DNA from: Solimicrobium sp040544425
Lineage (GTDB): Bacteria > Pseudomonadota > Gammaproteobacteria > Burkholderiales > Burkholderiaceae_D
Direction: 5' to 3'
Assembly: GCA_040544425.1 (NCBI GenBank)
Contig: JBEONO010000014.1
Span: 1-64,000 of the forward strand
DNA length: 64,000 bases
Shown: one piece after another, positions 1 through 9,759 of the stretch
How positions within the stretch are numbered: the stretch's first letter is position 1
Layout of the letters: the number at the start of each line of letters is the position of its first letter
Program-made: the position numbers and the translations under genes
The notes under the pieces: model-generated
What the model was told of the DNA's origin: nothing
The model's input: only the letters and a program-made list of their open reading frames with translations
The model's database searches: none

Positions 1-193
1 CGGTCTCAACCAAAGTAGATGGACCTAGGACGCTTTGTACATCTTCCAATGTCCCCACGTTGAGATTGAATTTGGAGAAAGACGTAAACTGTCTTACGTC
101 TTCTTGAGATGTTGCATAAACTGGAAACAGCAACGAAATCAAAATAACAGAAATTTTCCAAACGGCTTTGCGGTTCAATTTATTAAGCAGCAT
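1..193 (-). CDS. Exported protein, N-terminal part only
   Basis: The 3' end of this gene lies off the left edge. The minus strand opens with ATG at 193 and reads 64 codons to the edge without a stop. After a short basic stretch (Asn-Arg-Lys) comes a hydrophobic helix (about residues 13-24, rich in Ile/Leu/Val) and a likely signal-peptidase site around Ala-Thr-Ser-Gln, so the product is probably periplasmic. The mature part that can be seen has a 'GTLEDVQSVLG' stretch, which resembles substrate-binding repeats only loosely. I do not recognise the family. It is the first of several minus-strand exported proteins in this block. Confidence 0.6.
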   Translation of the reverse strand, partial: MLLNKLNRKAVWKISVILISLLFPVYATSQEDVRQFTSFSKFNLNVGTLEDVQSVLGPSTLVET

Positions 194-348
194 TTGTTAT
201 TTAGAATATAAAAGATATTTTTAAGTCGGGTACGAGTGTCGGCTTCACTCCCTGAGTCACTCACTTCTCGTCTTTTGATTCCATACTTGCTTAGGCCGTC
301 CAGAGGCTGCTATGTGCCGGGTGCTGACAAGTCGATTGGACAACTTAG

Positions 349-789
349 CTATTTTTTTATAATTCGAAAAAGCGAGACAAAATTTGGGCCGCCCTTCAGG
401 AGAATCCGATCATATTCCCAATCTGCCTTCGGATTTGCGGCTATCTCTAGAGTTCCAGCAAATTCACGGGCCCCAGCGTCAGTGTGTTCTTGAATTTCCG
501 TGACGGAAACGTCACCATTTTTATTCACCGTTCCATCGATCAGAAAGCGATAATAGTATTTCTCGTCATCATATTTTAGTTCTGTTGAAATCCTACCATC
601 TTTAATTTTAACTTCGGCCTTCCCTTGCAAAATCTGCCACCCAACATGATTCGGAGTGTAGTCTGGTGATACTCGTATCCACTGCCACTCGTCAGCAAAA
701 GAAGGATTAACCATGGCACCGATCCCGAGAAAAATTCCCAGTAAATACGTCGTACATCTATCGGTAAAAGAAAGCTTCTGATTCTTCAT
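349..789 (-). CDS. Small exported protein of unknown function
   Basis: This gene gives about 146 residues from ATG at 789; a GTG two codons upstream is an alternative start. Residues ~10-33 form a signal peptide ending near Ser-Phe-Ala-Asp-Glu, so a periplasmic location is likely. The mature protein is rich in Trp/Tyr and charged residues, with alternating strands ('WQWIRVSPDYTP', 'KYYYRFLIDGTV') that suggest a small all-beta fold. No catalytic motif is visible and the family is not recognised. Neighbouring genes on the same strand are also short exported or membrane proteins separated by 100-150 nt, so they look like single genes and not an operon. Confidence 0.6.
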   Translation of the reverse strand: MKNQKLSFTDRCTTYLLGIFLGIGAMVNPSFADEWQWIRVSPDYTPNHVGWQILQGKAEVKIKDGRISTELKYDDEKYYYRFLIDGTVNKNGDVSVTEIQEHTDAGAREFAGTLEIAANPKADWEYDRILLKGGPNFVSLFRIIKK

Positions 790-862
790 GATCACCGCTT
801 CAAAAAATATTTTTATGATTAATTCAGTGGCGCGACAACCTGAGCGGTTTGTGGCGCGTTCG

Positions 863-898
863 GTGCTAGGTTTTTACACACTCTCTGCCGTATCCGGT
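863..898. repeat. Dispersed repeat, divergent copy
   Basis: This stretch carries 'ACACACTCTCTGCCG', a weaker match to the repeat seen at 3072-3124, 3152-3181 and 42715-42765 (core ACGTTTTGACACAAGCTCTGCCG-like). It lies in the gap between two short minus-strand genes. Confidence 0.3.
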
Positions 899-905
899 AA
901 GTCAG

Positions 906-1469
906 TTAAGATTTTCTCACGTTCATTATCCTGACACCAAGTTCTCCTAATCGAACCGTTACCACTGCTTGTTCACCGGCCCTAGTTATCATGGCTTTGC
1001 CGTGAACGCAACTCACGACTTGCCGGTCAATGTTTGGTTCGACAAAAACAATTGCATTCTTGCAGCCACGAATCGTTCCAGGTGAAAGTACCGTCACAAC
1101 GTAGACTTGCTCATTTTTGGACAGGAAGTATACGATGTCACTTAATGCTATCCACGCGATAGAACCTGCAACAACCCCGCATACTAAAAATAATCCCGAA
1201 CAACGCAAGATAGACTGCATTGGGTCGCCAGTTAACAATCTACTTGCACCAACCCCTCGTCGCACTTGATAAATCATAACCGGGAGGCTTACGAATGCCG
1301 CCAATACACCTACTATGGCAGGAATATCCATCAACTCCGCTTTTAGATAGCAGCTTGTGGTCATTATGGTAAAAATCAAAAACATCGGAAATAATATGGC
1401 CATCACCACGAGGGCCAAAAACATTTCTTTATTAATTTTTTCTAGGTTGATAGCTGAGTTAGGAATCAT
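906..1469 (-). CDS. Membrane protein of unknown function
   Basis: A 187-residue protein with three predicted membrane segments, roughly residues 16-36, 48-67 and 91-112. The last ~75 residues form a soluble beta-rich tail ('QVYVVTVLSPGTIRGCKNAIVF', 'EQAVVTVRLGELGVRI'). The start is ATG at 1469 and no strong ribosome site is obvious. I see no enzyme motif and do not recognise the family. The soluble tail is probably extracytoplasmic, from three helices with the N-terminus inside, but this is inference. Confidence 0.55.
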   Translation of the reverse strand: MIPNSAINLEKINKEMFLALVVMAILFPMFLIFTIMTTSCYLKAELMDIPAIVGVLAAFVSLPVMIYQVRRGVGASRLLTGDPMQSILRCSGLFLVCGVVAGSIAWIALSDIVYFLSKNEQVYVVTVLSPGTIRGCKNAIVFVEPNIDRQVVSCVHGKAMITRAGEQAVVTVRLGELGVRIMNVRKS

Positions 1470-1607
1470 TTTAATTTTGAGGCCATAGGAATTCGTTCCA
1501 AATTCTGTTTCGACTGTCCGCTATTTTCTAACTACACATTCCTTTACCATTGACAGCTTCGTGCCGACTACCGCCTTTTTGAAAATACCCTTTCCAAGAA
1601 AAAGCGG

Positions 1608-2240
1608 TCATTCAAGCGGATGTTCGCCAAATCGCTTCCATAGCTTGGGATATTTTTTCGCCAGCGCGGCTGGTCTATCGTCGAATTCGACTCCGATTGG
1701 TTTTTGCCCGATGTACATCATGGGAGCAGCTCCTGGCATCGTATTCGATTTATTACCAGTTTTTTGCGCCCAAACTTTTCTTGCAATATAGGCGAACTGC
1801 TCAAATTCAAGAACATCACCTGGCTTTGTTTCTACCAAATCTGCGATTGTGTCAGGATCTGCTAATACATGTTCAAAAAAGGTTTTACCTTTAGAAATGA
1901 TCCAACAACGGAAATATTCGAAACTGTCATCTGATGCACCACCATGTATCACGTAGTCTGCGCCCCATAAATTCCACGCATAGGATCTCCGCATCTCGTA
2001 ATCGAAAGTTCTTTCATACTTGCCTACGTCTTCCACTGACAGTTTTGATAGTGCCAGTTGAAGCGAAATCAATTGCTGTTCTGGATTGCCTTCATTTGCA
2101 ATTGTCGAATTAATGACTTTCCAAAATAAGTCTTCATCGATTCCTTTTGTTTGATTCGTTGTTGACTGTGCCAAGGCAAATGAATGTAGGGTTAATAAAC
2201 AAAATAAACTAAGGAAATTTTTCAGACTTAGAAATTTCAT
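1608..2240 (-). CDS. Exported DUF4240 protein
   Basis: About 210 residues from ATG at 2240; this start has GGGAA eight nt upstream and opens directly on a signal peptide (MKFLSLKNFL..., cleavage near Ala-Leu-Ala-Gln). In-frame ATGs at 2246 and 2303 are alternatives. The mature part matches DUF4240 closely: 'DLFWKVINST' near its start, 'YAWNLWGADYVIHGGASDDSFEYFRCWIIS' split over the centre, then 'PDTI' and 'EFEQFAYIARKVW..KTGN'. DUF4240 proteins are usually cytoplasmic, and their function is not established. A secreted version is therefore slightly unusual. Family assignment is by recognised motif order. Confidence 0.75.
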   Translation of the reverse strand: MKFLSLKNFLSLFCLLTLHSFALAQSTTNQTKGIDEDLFWKVINSTIANEGNPEQQLISLQLALSKLSVEDVGKYERTFDYEMRRSYAWNLWGADYVIHGGASDDSFEYFRCWIISKGKTFFEHVLADPDTIADLVETKPGDVLEFEQFAYIARKVWAQKTGNKSNTMPGAAPMMYIGQKPIGVEFDDRPAALAKKYPKLWKRFGEHPLE

Positions 2241-2462
2241 TCTCATATTTCCCAATTTGATTTTAATACTCATTAAATAGCTAATCTGTGATGCGCGATC
2301 CATATTAAATTAGGCAGATATCTCACCGTCCCCTATGTGCCGGGACTTGCCCTTCAAATTCAACATCATACATACTGCTGGGTGCCCTCTGCTGCCGTTC
2401 GAGGTTATACATAGCGGCCAGTCAATTTATAGTTTTAGCGTGTAGTTGTGCGCAACAATTAA

Positions 2463-2999
2463 TTAGTCAGCCATATTTCGATGGGTGAAGTCCGGAAATA
2501 TATCTTCAGAATTAGTTAGAATTGATCGAGTTGATATTCCCGAACGAATTAGCCATTCAGCCACAAATGAGCCGGCCCCGTCAGAAAACTCCCCACGCAA
2601 TGTGCAATTTTCATCATTTCTACAATACACAGCAAGATAATTGAATCCTTTTATATTGGCCGGTCGATTTCCCCAAGCGTCGTACATGTCTTCACTATTT
2701 AATTGATAAATCTTTTGATTGACGGTGAGCGTTATGCTCTCTATAAAAGTTTTAGGTAAATTGCCATCGATCCCAAATGGAACATGCCCATTAATTTTGC
2801 AAACGTAGCTAAATTTTTCTTGCATGCACCTTTCAACGACAAATTTTTTATCGTCGAATCCTTTTTCTACGATTTCAATATCTATCCCTTTTTCCAAAGT
2901 GAATTTCTTGACTTCAATGGTTTGGGAATGGGAGAGTGGTAAATTGAAGCAAATGAAAACATAGAGGGAAATTACAGAAGTATTCAGAATTTTTTTCAA
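2463..2999 (-). CDS. Exported protein of unknown function
   Basis: 178 residues starting at ATG 2999, with a signal peptide (residues 1-25, cleavage near Ser-His-Ser-Gln). Four cysteines in the mature part (in 'ERCMQEKFSYVCK' and 'VYCRNDENC') could form two disulfides, which fits a periplasmic location. No family recognised. It is AT-richer than the housekeeping genes further right and is flanked by dispersed repeats on its 5' side. Confidence 0.55.
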   Translation of the reverse strand: MKKILNTSVISLYVFICFNLPLSHSQTIEVKKFTLEKGIDIEIVEKGFDDKKFVVERCMQEKFSYVCKINGHVPFGIDGNLPKTFIESITLTVNQKIYQLNSEDMYDAWGNRPANIKGFNYLAVYCRNDENCTLRGEFSDGAGSFVAEWLIRSGISTRSILTNSEDIFPDFTHRNMAD

Positions 3000-3071
3000 A
3001 ATAGTTCCTATTTCAAATCAAACTGGTGAAAAGTTTAGATAGCCAACTAAACGACTGGATTGTGCCGTCAG

Positions 3072-3124
3072 TTGTCCCACGTTTTGACATAGTCTCTGCC
3101 GTTTGTTTTCAGATGCCGACACAC
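3072..3124. repeat. Dispersed ~50-bp repeat, copy 1
   Basis: It aligns with 42715-42765 over its whole length: shared TGTCCCACGTTTTGAC, then CTCTGCCG, then CAGATRCCGACA with a few substitutions. A third shorter copy follows at 3152-3181. The function is unknown; all copies are intergenic. Confidence 0.6.
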
Positions 3125-3151
3125 CGCCAACGGCAGCTTCAAATTTCACAC

Positions 3152-3181
3152 CGGACACACGTTTTGACACAAGTTCTGCCG
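3152..3181. repeat. Dispersed repeat, copy 2 (short)
   Basis: Matches the core ACACGTTTTGACACAAGTT followed by CTGCCG of the copy at 3072-3124, in the same orientation and 80 nt away. Confidence 0.5.
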
Positions 3182-3226
3182 ATTTCGGGCATGCGTTAAA
3201 TAAATGAAGCCTGTTTAGTTACTCTT

Positions 3227-5191
3227 TCAGTGCAATGGCATTTCCCAAGAATTCAATTGCCACGGTCCATTCTGTAGGTCGTGCACGCACTGCAGTGTTG
3301 TCGCAAATTCTGCCTGACCTTCTTTATTACCCCCCCAGAATTGTCGCCCCAGCAAATAATTATCCGATAAATCATGCCACGAATTGTAGGTGCGCTGGAG
3401 ACGGTCAGCTGCCATCATGATATGCGACCATGCTTCTTCCTCGCTGATATAGTTGGCCAAGTATCCCTGTCTGCTCAGATTCACCACGCGGACTAAATCA
3501 AACGCCAAGAGGCTTTTCTGTTTTAGTTGGACATAATGTTGTTTGACAAAAGTATTGCGCTCAATATTGAACAGGTCATTGAATGCAAACAGGGATAGCG
3601 CCTTCTTATACTCACTATTATTCAATGCTTCGTTCATTTGACCCAAACGCTCAAATTCAGCCCGATGTCCGAAACGCTCCAGGTGCCTTATCTCGCTCAG
3701 AAGTTCGTCACGATTATGTATTCCCCACCACCTCTCCAGGCCAGGCTTTACCAGCTCTGCATTGGTGGTTGTCGTTGCCCAACCGCCCAGCATATCGGGG
3801 TGCATCCGGCTTTGAGCGCCTAATATCATTCCGACTGCCAGTCCCCACGAATGTGGGGTGCCAAAGTCGACCGTTGCGTTTTCGGACCCTGCTTTTTTAA
3901 CTGTCACTGCAACATAGGGCGTGGCAACGCTGTTGTAGACAATGGACTGCCTTGGCACTGACTGTGGACACTCAACGACACTGAACCACCGAATATGAAA
4001 AATACCGGGATGAATTTGCATGCAAATCAATTCACCGACAGCGTGGCTGTAATACATATTCCATCCGACTCTAACATCGTTCTCCCCAGAATATTTTCCC
4101 CATGATGGAACGGTAAAATATCCAGCGGCTCCTTTGCCATGTGTTTCGTGCCTTCCCAAAATGGTCAGGGATTGTTCACCTGGTTGCGCATGGTCCAGCA
4201 ACTGATTACTTGCGACTACCGCGCCGTACCCATATAGCGCTGCAATTACAAGCGCCGCCAGGAACAGCTTTAGCGTTTTGGAAAACCATTGTGTCGCGAC
4301 TCCAATAAAAAACAGCAAAGGCAGAGAAAAAATTAACGACCAAAAAATTCCATCCGACCAGTCCAGCAAGTTTGAAACAGTTAGCGCCCGCAGCAATAGA
4401 CCTAGCGCTGGCGCCATCAACAAAGAGGTCAGGTTGCTTGTTGAATATTTTCGTTCAACACTGATCAAACTAATCAATCCCCTGCTTTGCCAACAAACCA
4501 AAATGGCAAACCACGGCATCGCCAGACAGATCCATATTGGTAACATGTTCGGGTAGGGATAGATCATCGACCAATAGAGGATTACAGCTGCAAGGACGTT
4601 GAGAACGAACACGCTTTTTTTAGTTCTCTTTGCCGCCAGCAATCGTTCTTCCGGCGTATCACCATAGTCTGGGTTTTCTGAGATTTGCTGTTCAAGTTGC
4701 TTCAGTTGAAGCAGATCGGGGTTCGTTAGTCCGGCAAACCACGCATTGAATTGTGCATCGGGCTTGCATTGCATTGTGCACTTCATGACTTGGTTGCCGA
4801 CGTTGCTGGAAGTAATTTCAAGTACGGCACCATTTTGAACGCGTGGCATGCGCCAGCTTCCAATCTGTCTGCGCTGGATTGTCCATTTTTTGATCAATCC
4901 CTGATATTCGATGCGGTCAGGATGGAGCGTGATTTTGAACTTGAACGTGCTTAGGACCAAGGGCACAAAAATTACGGGCACCATCGAAAAAATCAATATA
5001 AGTGGAATTGGATTGCCGTTGCGCGGATTGGTTGAATTTAACGATATGAGAATAATAATCGGCAGAATTATGCCAAGAAGTGATCCTGTTATTGCAGCGG
5101 CTACTTTGTTTCCGGTCGATGCCGTATAGGTCTGAGGGTAGTCGGCTGAATTGAATTTACCCTCAAAGTCACTCTCAGAATAGTTAGCCAC
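3227..5191 (-). CDS. Polytopic membrane protein with DUF1266 C-terminus
   Basis: 654 residues from a GTG start at 5191 with GGAAATATA upstream. Layout: two N-terminal helices (about 30-50 and 63-83), then a PH-like beta region ('KITLHPDRIEYQGLIKKW'), four or more further helices (about 193-345), an extracytoplasmic segment, and a soluble C-terminal domain. That domain carries the DUF1266 pattern 'RWWGIHNRDELLSEIRHLERFGHR' and 'VRVVNLSRQGYLANYISEEEAW'. DUF1266 occurs in proteins such as E. coli YbeR/YbeU; its function is unknown. The fusion to a long membrane part suggests a membrane-anchored sensor or scaffold, which is inference only. Confidence 0.7.
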   Translation of the reverse strand: MANYSESDFEGKFNSADYPQTYTASTGNKVAAAITGSLLGIILPIIILISLNSTNPRNGNPIPLILIFSMVPVIFVPLVLSTFKFKITLHPDRIEYQGLIKKWTIQRRQIGSWRMPRVQNGAVLEITSSNVGNQVMKCTMQCKPDAQFNAWFAGLTNPDLLQLKQLEQQISENPDYGDTPEERLLAAKRTKKSVFVLNVLAAVILYWSMIYPYPNMLPIWICLAMPWFAILVCWQSRGLISLISVERKYSTSNLTSLLMAPALGLLLRALTVSNLLDWSDGIFWSLIFSLPLLFFIGVATQWFSKTLKLFLAALVIAALYGYGAVVASNQLLDHAQPGEQSLTILGRHETHGKGAAGYFTVPSWGKYSGENDVRVGWNMYYSHAVGELICMQIHPGIFHIRWFSVVECPQSVPRQSIVYNSVATPYVAVTVKKAGSENATVDFGTPHSWGLAVGMILGAQSRMHPDMLGGWATTTTNAELVKPGLERWWGIHNRDELLSEIRHLERFGHRAEFERLGQMNEALNNSEYKKALSLFAFNDLFNIERNTFVKQHYVQLKQKSLLAFDLVRVVNLSRQGYLANYISEEEAWSHIMMAADRLQRTYNSWHDLSDNYLLGRQFWGGNKEGQAEFATTLQCVHDLQNGPWQLNSWEMPLH

Positions 5192-5254
5192 TATATTTCC
5201 AATATTATGTTTGGTAATGTGCTTCTATCTTACGAAAGGGAAGCGTTTGCGTAA

Positions 5255-6031
5255 TTAAGACTTTTCCTTGCTTAATTTACCGGTAAAGTCAGCAATGCCT
5301 TTGGCCATGGAAACAAATTCACTTGGCATCATAATAATCGTAGTCGTGTTTTGTTCGGCTCCAACTTCGGTGATCATTTGCATACGGCGTAATTCCAATC
5401 CAGCTGGGTTTTCCATAATCAGTCCAGCAGCTTCTCTCAGTTTTACCGCCGCTTCCAATTCTGCCTCAGCCTTGATTATCCTTGCACGTTTCTCACGAAG
5501 TGCTTCCGCTTCTTGAGCCATTGCTCTCTGCATCGATTCAGGGATTTCGACATTTCGCATTTCCACTCTGGTTACTTTGACACCCCAGGGTTCGGTTGCG
5601 CCATCAATTACCTTCCTCATATCGGTACCAAGTCGCTCTTGCTCTTTTAAAACATCATCGAGAGTATGCCTGCCAATAACATTGCGTAATGAAGTCAGAG
5701 CTACTTGCACAACGGCGCGACTTACATCCACAACCTCAACAACGGATTTCACCGGATCGGTAATTGAATACCAAATAACAACTGTCACTTTCACAGGCAC
5801 ATTATCTTTTGTGATTGTCTCCTGTTGATCAACTGATGTCGTTATGGTGCGGATATCGACGGTTCGTTGCCATTCGATCGCTGGAATTATCCAGTAGAGT
5901 CCAGGACCACGTATTCCCTGTAATTTTCCCAGTCGGAAAACGACAGCGCGTTGGTATTGATTGGCAATGCGGAAGCCGCCGATGAAAAAAACGACAGCGA
6001 GTATGAGAATCAGAACAGCAATTTCACTCAT
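5255..6031 (-). CDS. SPFH/stomatin-family (slipin) protein
   Basis: 258 residues, the usual length for a bacterial slipin. An N-terminal membrane anchor (residues ~5-22) is followed by the SPFH/band-7 domain: 'YQRAVVFRLGKLQGIRGPGLYWIIP', 'VDIRTITT', 'VDQQETITKDNVPVKV' and 'GVKVTRVEMRNVEIP'. A coiled-coil Ala/Glu-rich segment (about 165-205) follows. Such proteins oligomerise on the inner membrane and organise membrane microdomains. The usual partner NfeD is not adjacent. The start has a good AGGAAG site. Upstream is the large TPR gene, 167 nt away. Confidence 0.9.
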   Translation of the reverse strand: MSEIAVLILILAVVFFIGGFRIANQYQRAVVFRLGKLQGIRGPGLYWIIPAIEWQRTVDIRTITTSVDQQETITKDNVPVKVTVVIWYSITDPVKSVVEVVDVSRAVVQVALTSLRNVIGRHTLDDVLKEQERLGTDMRKVIDGATEPWGVKVTRVEMRNVEIPESMQRAMAQEAEALREKRARIIKAEAELEAAVKLREAAGLIMENPAGLELRRMQMITEVGAEQNTTTIIMMPSEFVSMAKGIADFTGKLSKEKS

Positions 6032-6198
6032 GGATTTCTTCCTGGTAAATTATATTTGCGCCACAGACTAATTCAATTGTTCGGACCTGCGAGTGGCTCA
6101 TTTGTGCCGTTAACAAGCAAATCACACATTCACCATAATAGGTCTCTTCGAATTTACGACCGTTCAGTCAAGCTGCATCCCGGCGCACCATGTAAGCT

Positions 6199-9100
6199 CT
6201 AAGTCTTGCTCTCCAACCGCGGGTTGCGATCGACCACTCTTAACAAGGGATTGCCATTAGTGAATTTGGCGTTGTCCCTCACATTTTTAGGTAAGCGTGC
6301 CAGACGTTCCGACAGCGGATCAAGGTAGCGCGCCATTGCTGCGGCGTTTGACCGGCGGATTGGATCGGACTGCAGTTCCGCTTCCATGGCAAAAGCCCAT
6401 CCTGACCACGGTAATTTCTTTTCCACCTTAGCCAACCAATCGAGTGCCTCGGTCCGGTATTTGTCGTCTTTGGTTTCAAAAAATAACCATTCCATCATTT
6501 CGGCATAGCTGTAGTCCGGCAGGTATCCCATAGCCAGAGTGTTGGTTACGAACAGTCTGGCCATATGGGCCGACGCGATCGAACCGTCGACGTCATGTTT
6601 GAATCCCTGCAGTACCGATTTGGTCAGGTAGTAATCAAATTGGCGATCATCCTCACGGAACAAGGTCAGAAGATTGTCGATGTAAGCAGTGTTATTAATT
6701 TTGGCGGCCGCAAACGCCCAATAAGGATCGAGGTAGGTAACCAATGGACAGGTCATGTCATACAACTGCCCTGCTTCTGCCATAACCTTTTCTGCGCCGG
6801 CATAGTTTTTCGCCTGAATTTCCCTGTATGCGAGCACGAAATAGTGGCGCTCAGATTTAATGAATTTGCCATACTTGCCAGGCGTCGCCCAGTCAGTGGC
6901 AATTTGGGCGCCACATGACATAGTCGGGAACCCAAACAGTACGGTGGCATGCCCGGCGTCAGATTGTCGCCTCGCTGTATGCGGCGTATCAATCGCGGCA
7001 GAGACCGGCACCTCGATTTGATCCAGGGTATCGACGACCGCCATACTTGGTTTGCGGTCGAACGTGGCAGCAGTCATCAGGAACTTCCCGGGATTGATAT
7101 CATCCTGTTGCATCGCGTTTCCGACTGCTAACTTCTTTGCCCATTTCAGTATGGTTGCCTCCGAAGTGCCGGATATCCGGAAGCCGGTGTTTGCGCCACC
7201 CCATAGACTTGAAGTCTGGCCAGCGCTGATCAGGCCCTCACCAATTGCCCATGCTTCCTTCGCGTGACCGGTCGCGTACAGCATCGACAGATATTCAAAA
7301 TAAGCGGTGTTGCTGCCATAGCGCTGCACGCGCTCATGCAGGGTTGCCATGGCATCGCCAAGATCGCCGCGCATCAGGGCAAGCCGTTCGTGAGCAACCA
7401 TCCCATAGTCTGCCCCAGTATCGAGTCGATCTGCTATCTGATAAAGCGCTGAGGCCTGCTCAAAGTAACCGGCATGGTAGAAACGCATTGCCACCTGCGC
7501 GACATTGTTGGTGGTGCCCACGGCGTTGTCGCCAATGTCGCTCTTAAAGCCCGGGTAACTCATGAATGTCGTAAAGGCGTCTTCGATCTTTCCCTGATTA
7601 AAAAGCTTGGTCCCCAAGTCAAAATAGAATTTCCACGAGTTTGGATTATCCGCAATAGCTTTTTTCAGCAACGCGTCGGTATCGACAGATCCAGGCTTCT
7701 TCTTGCTCAATTCGATCATGGTTGACGACAAATCAGGAGAGCCATGAAACCTGCCTTTGAGAGTCTGCAAGAATTTGGCAAGTTTGTCCTCGTCGCGATC
7801 CGAATACGAATTGACCTGATTGGTCACCGGCCCGAAATCCCTGCTGCTGTTTTCCACTGCCCCCTGCACAGCCGACGTCAGCGCCGCTGAAGATTCAGCA
7901 ATCCCATAACTCACATAATCCGGATGAAACGGCAGATCAGTGTAGTACAAGTCGTTTGCCGGTCCATAATCCGTGCGATTCATGTATTGCAGCTGGGTGC
8001 CTGAAGCGCTTGCCACCTGAGACTGGCCCTGCTCCCAATACATGGCGTTCATTGCATCGTCATAGGCCGATTTAAGAAGGTTACTGGCAACGTCGGTGCC
8101 CGGGTTTTTACCCGCCATCTGCAGTTCGGCCGCCGAACGATCCAGCGCAAACCTGGGGTGATCCTTGTAGACTGGGGCGAGTTCATCCAATCGCCGCATT
8201 GCGTTTTTTGGCAGCCCTTGTACACGCGTTGAGAATTCAACCTGGCGAAACAGATTGTCGGTACCAATTGCGACTATCAGATCAAGATAATCAAAGTTGC
8301 GCGCCTTGACTTTGTCTGGGTCGATCGAGGAGGTCAAATTTTCCTGCCAATATTTTCGGCTGTGTTCAAACAGAGCCATGTCGACGTCAGATCCCAAATT
8401 GACATTGGCCGATCCGACTACCGGCAAATCATAAGCCAGCAGGGCTTTGATCACTGCATTGTTCTGAACCATCCAATGGTCATGATCGGCAAATTTTCGC
8501 TCCATGAAGAACGACCAAAACTTACCCGGGAGTTTGAATGACTGAATCAGTTCACCGGCTTTCTGTTTGTTGACCAACCTGTAGGCGCCACCGATATCAA
8601 TCAGATCCAGCCCTGGCAACAACCTGGCCTGGTCGTTCGGCATGTCGTGCACCAGCTTTTCCAGCTCGGGATAATTGCCGTTCAACGTTTCCATCAGTGC
8701 TTTTTCTTCGGCAGTCTGCGGATTAGCCAGGAGCGTCAAAGCCAAGGGCCGATAACCCAACTGAAACAAGGCGCGCGCTTTCAGCAGTCGATAAGATGGG
8801 CAGCTGTCCGATACGTTTAATACAGCCAGATAGGCTTTCTCGGCAAATCTTCGTCTGCTGCGTTCATCAAAGTTGGGCGTGAGCGCCGAATAGACTTCGT
8901 AGGACCGCGCAAGTTGGGCGGGAGTGCTGGCACTTAGCAACATCGCTTTGGGTGACTCCGGCATCGAAGCAAAGTCGATATTGCAGCTGCCGGAATCGGG
9001 ATGCTGCGCCGGGGGAGCATAACCGAGTTCCCTGACCAAATCGCCCAAGGCAGTTTCAGCAACCACGAGTGGCGGGTTTTGACTGGAAAAGGCCAGCATT

Positions 9101-9759
9101 TCCTTGCCATGAATTGCAGCCTTGGTTTGCGCATCCAACTCGGTGTCGGCCGCCTTGTCCTGAACCGTCAAGGTGATCGCCATGCGTTGATTCTGATCAT
9201 GGCCAGCATAGGTCCAAATGATGCGGCCAACGTTCAAGTGTTGCGCCAGGTCATAGACAGCTGCTGACTTAAATCGTCGATCGCCATCTCCCAACGCTCT
9301 GGCCACCAGATAGGGGTCCGGGATTCTTAGACTGGTGCCCGACTTGATCAAATCGGTCAGGCGGGCAGTCAATAACGAGCGCGTTGCCTGATCAAAGGCA
9401 CGATCCTGTACCTGAAACGGCACGATCAAAACATCATATTTTTCTTTTTCCAGCAGTTTGGTATAGAACGACTTCTCGCTGGTCTGCCACGAAGATACCG
9501 GTCTTGGGTAGGTCGATTTCAGTGCGAACCAACCGTCAAACACACCATCACCATGCGGGCGCGGCCCGATCTCGATCGCCTGATGTTGCAGGTGAAGCTT
9601 CTCAATCTTTTCCAGTTGCAGCGCAGGGTTGGCAGCGGGTATTGGAGCTGTGCGGCGATAGTCTGTTGGAATCGGCAAATGGCTCTTTGCCGCATACAGT
9701 GCAATTGCCACACATAACATCAACAACAAACCATGCAGCCGAGTGATTTTCATCTTCAT
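6199..9759 (-). CDS. Very large exported TPR-repeat protein
   Basis: About 1,186 residues from ATG at 9759; ATG at 9753 or 9795 are alternatives and none has a clear ribosome site. A single N-terminal hydrophobic helix ('LHGLLLMLCVAIALYAA') acts as signal or anchor. Residues ~95-215 resemble a TolB/FlgO-like alpha-beta domain ('YDVLIVPFQVQDRAF', 'LLTARLTDLI', 'VYDLAQHLNVGRIIWTY'). The rest is helical and full of TPR-like pairs ('WKFYFDLGTKLFNQGKIEDAFTTF', 'AMRFYHAGYFEQASALYQIADRLD'). This suggests a periplasmic scaffold or assembly protein. No enzyme motif is seen and the specific role is unknown. Confidence 0.7.
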   Translation of the reverse strand: MKMKITRLHGLLLMLCVAIALYAAKSHLPIPTDYRRTAPIPAANPALQLEKIEKLHLQHQAIEIGPRPHGDGVFDGWFALKSTYPRPVSSWQTSEKSFYTKLLEKEKYDVLIVPFQVQDRAFDQATRSLLTARLTDLIKSGTSLRIPDPYLVARALGDGDRRFKSAAVYDLAQHLNVGRIIWTYAGHDQNQRMAITLTVQDKAADTELDAQTKAAIHGKEMLAFSSQNPPLVVAETALGDLVRELGYAPPAQHPDSGSCNIDFASMPESPKAMLLSASTPAQLARSYEVYSALTPNFDERSRRRFAEKAYLAVLNVSDSCPSYRLLKARALFQLGYRPLALTLLANPQTAEEKALMETLNGNYPELEKLVHDMPNDQARLLPGLDLIDIGGAYRLVNKQKAGELIQSFKLPGKFWSFFMERKFADHDHWMVQNNAVIKALLAYDLPVVGSANVNLGSDVDMALFEHSRKYWQENLTSSIDPDKVKARNFDYLDLIVAIGTDNLFRQVEFSTRVQGLPKNAMRRLDELAPVYKDHPRFALDRSAAELQMAGKNPGTDVASNLLKSAYDDAMNAMYWEQGQSQVASASGTQLQYMNRTDYGPANDLYYTDLPFHPDYVSYGIAESSAALTSAVQGAVENSSRDFGPVTNQVNSYSDRDEDKLAKFLQTLKGRFHGSPDLSSTMIELSKKKPGSVDTDALLKKAIADNPNSWKFYFDLGTKLFNQGKIEDAFTTFMSYPGFKSDIGDNAVGTTNNVAQVAMRFYHAGYFEQASALYQIADRLDTGADYGMVAHERLALMRGDLGDAMATLHERVQRYGSNTAYFEYLSMLYATGHAKEAWAIGEGLISAGQTSSLWGGANTGFRISGTSEATILKWAKKLAVGNAMQQDDINPGKFLMTAATFDRKPSMAVVDTLDQIEVPVSAAIDTPHTARRQSDAGHATVLFGFPTMSCGAQIATDWATPGKYGKFIKSERHYFVLAYREIQAKNYAGAEKVMAEAGQLYDMTCPLVTYLDPYWAFAAAKINNTAYIDNLLTLFREDDRQFDYYLTKSVLQGFKHDVDGSIASAHMARLFVTNTLAMGYLPDYSYAEMMEWLFFETKDDKYRTEALDWLAKVEKKLPWSGWAFAMEAELQSDPIRRSNAAAMARYLDPLSERLARLPKNVRDNAKFTNGNPLLRVVDRNPRLESKT

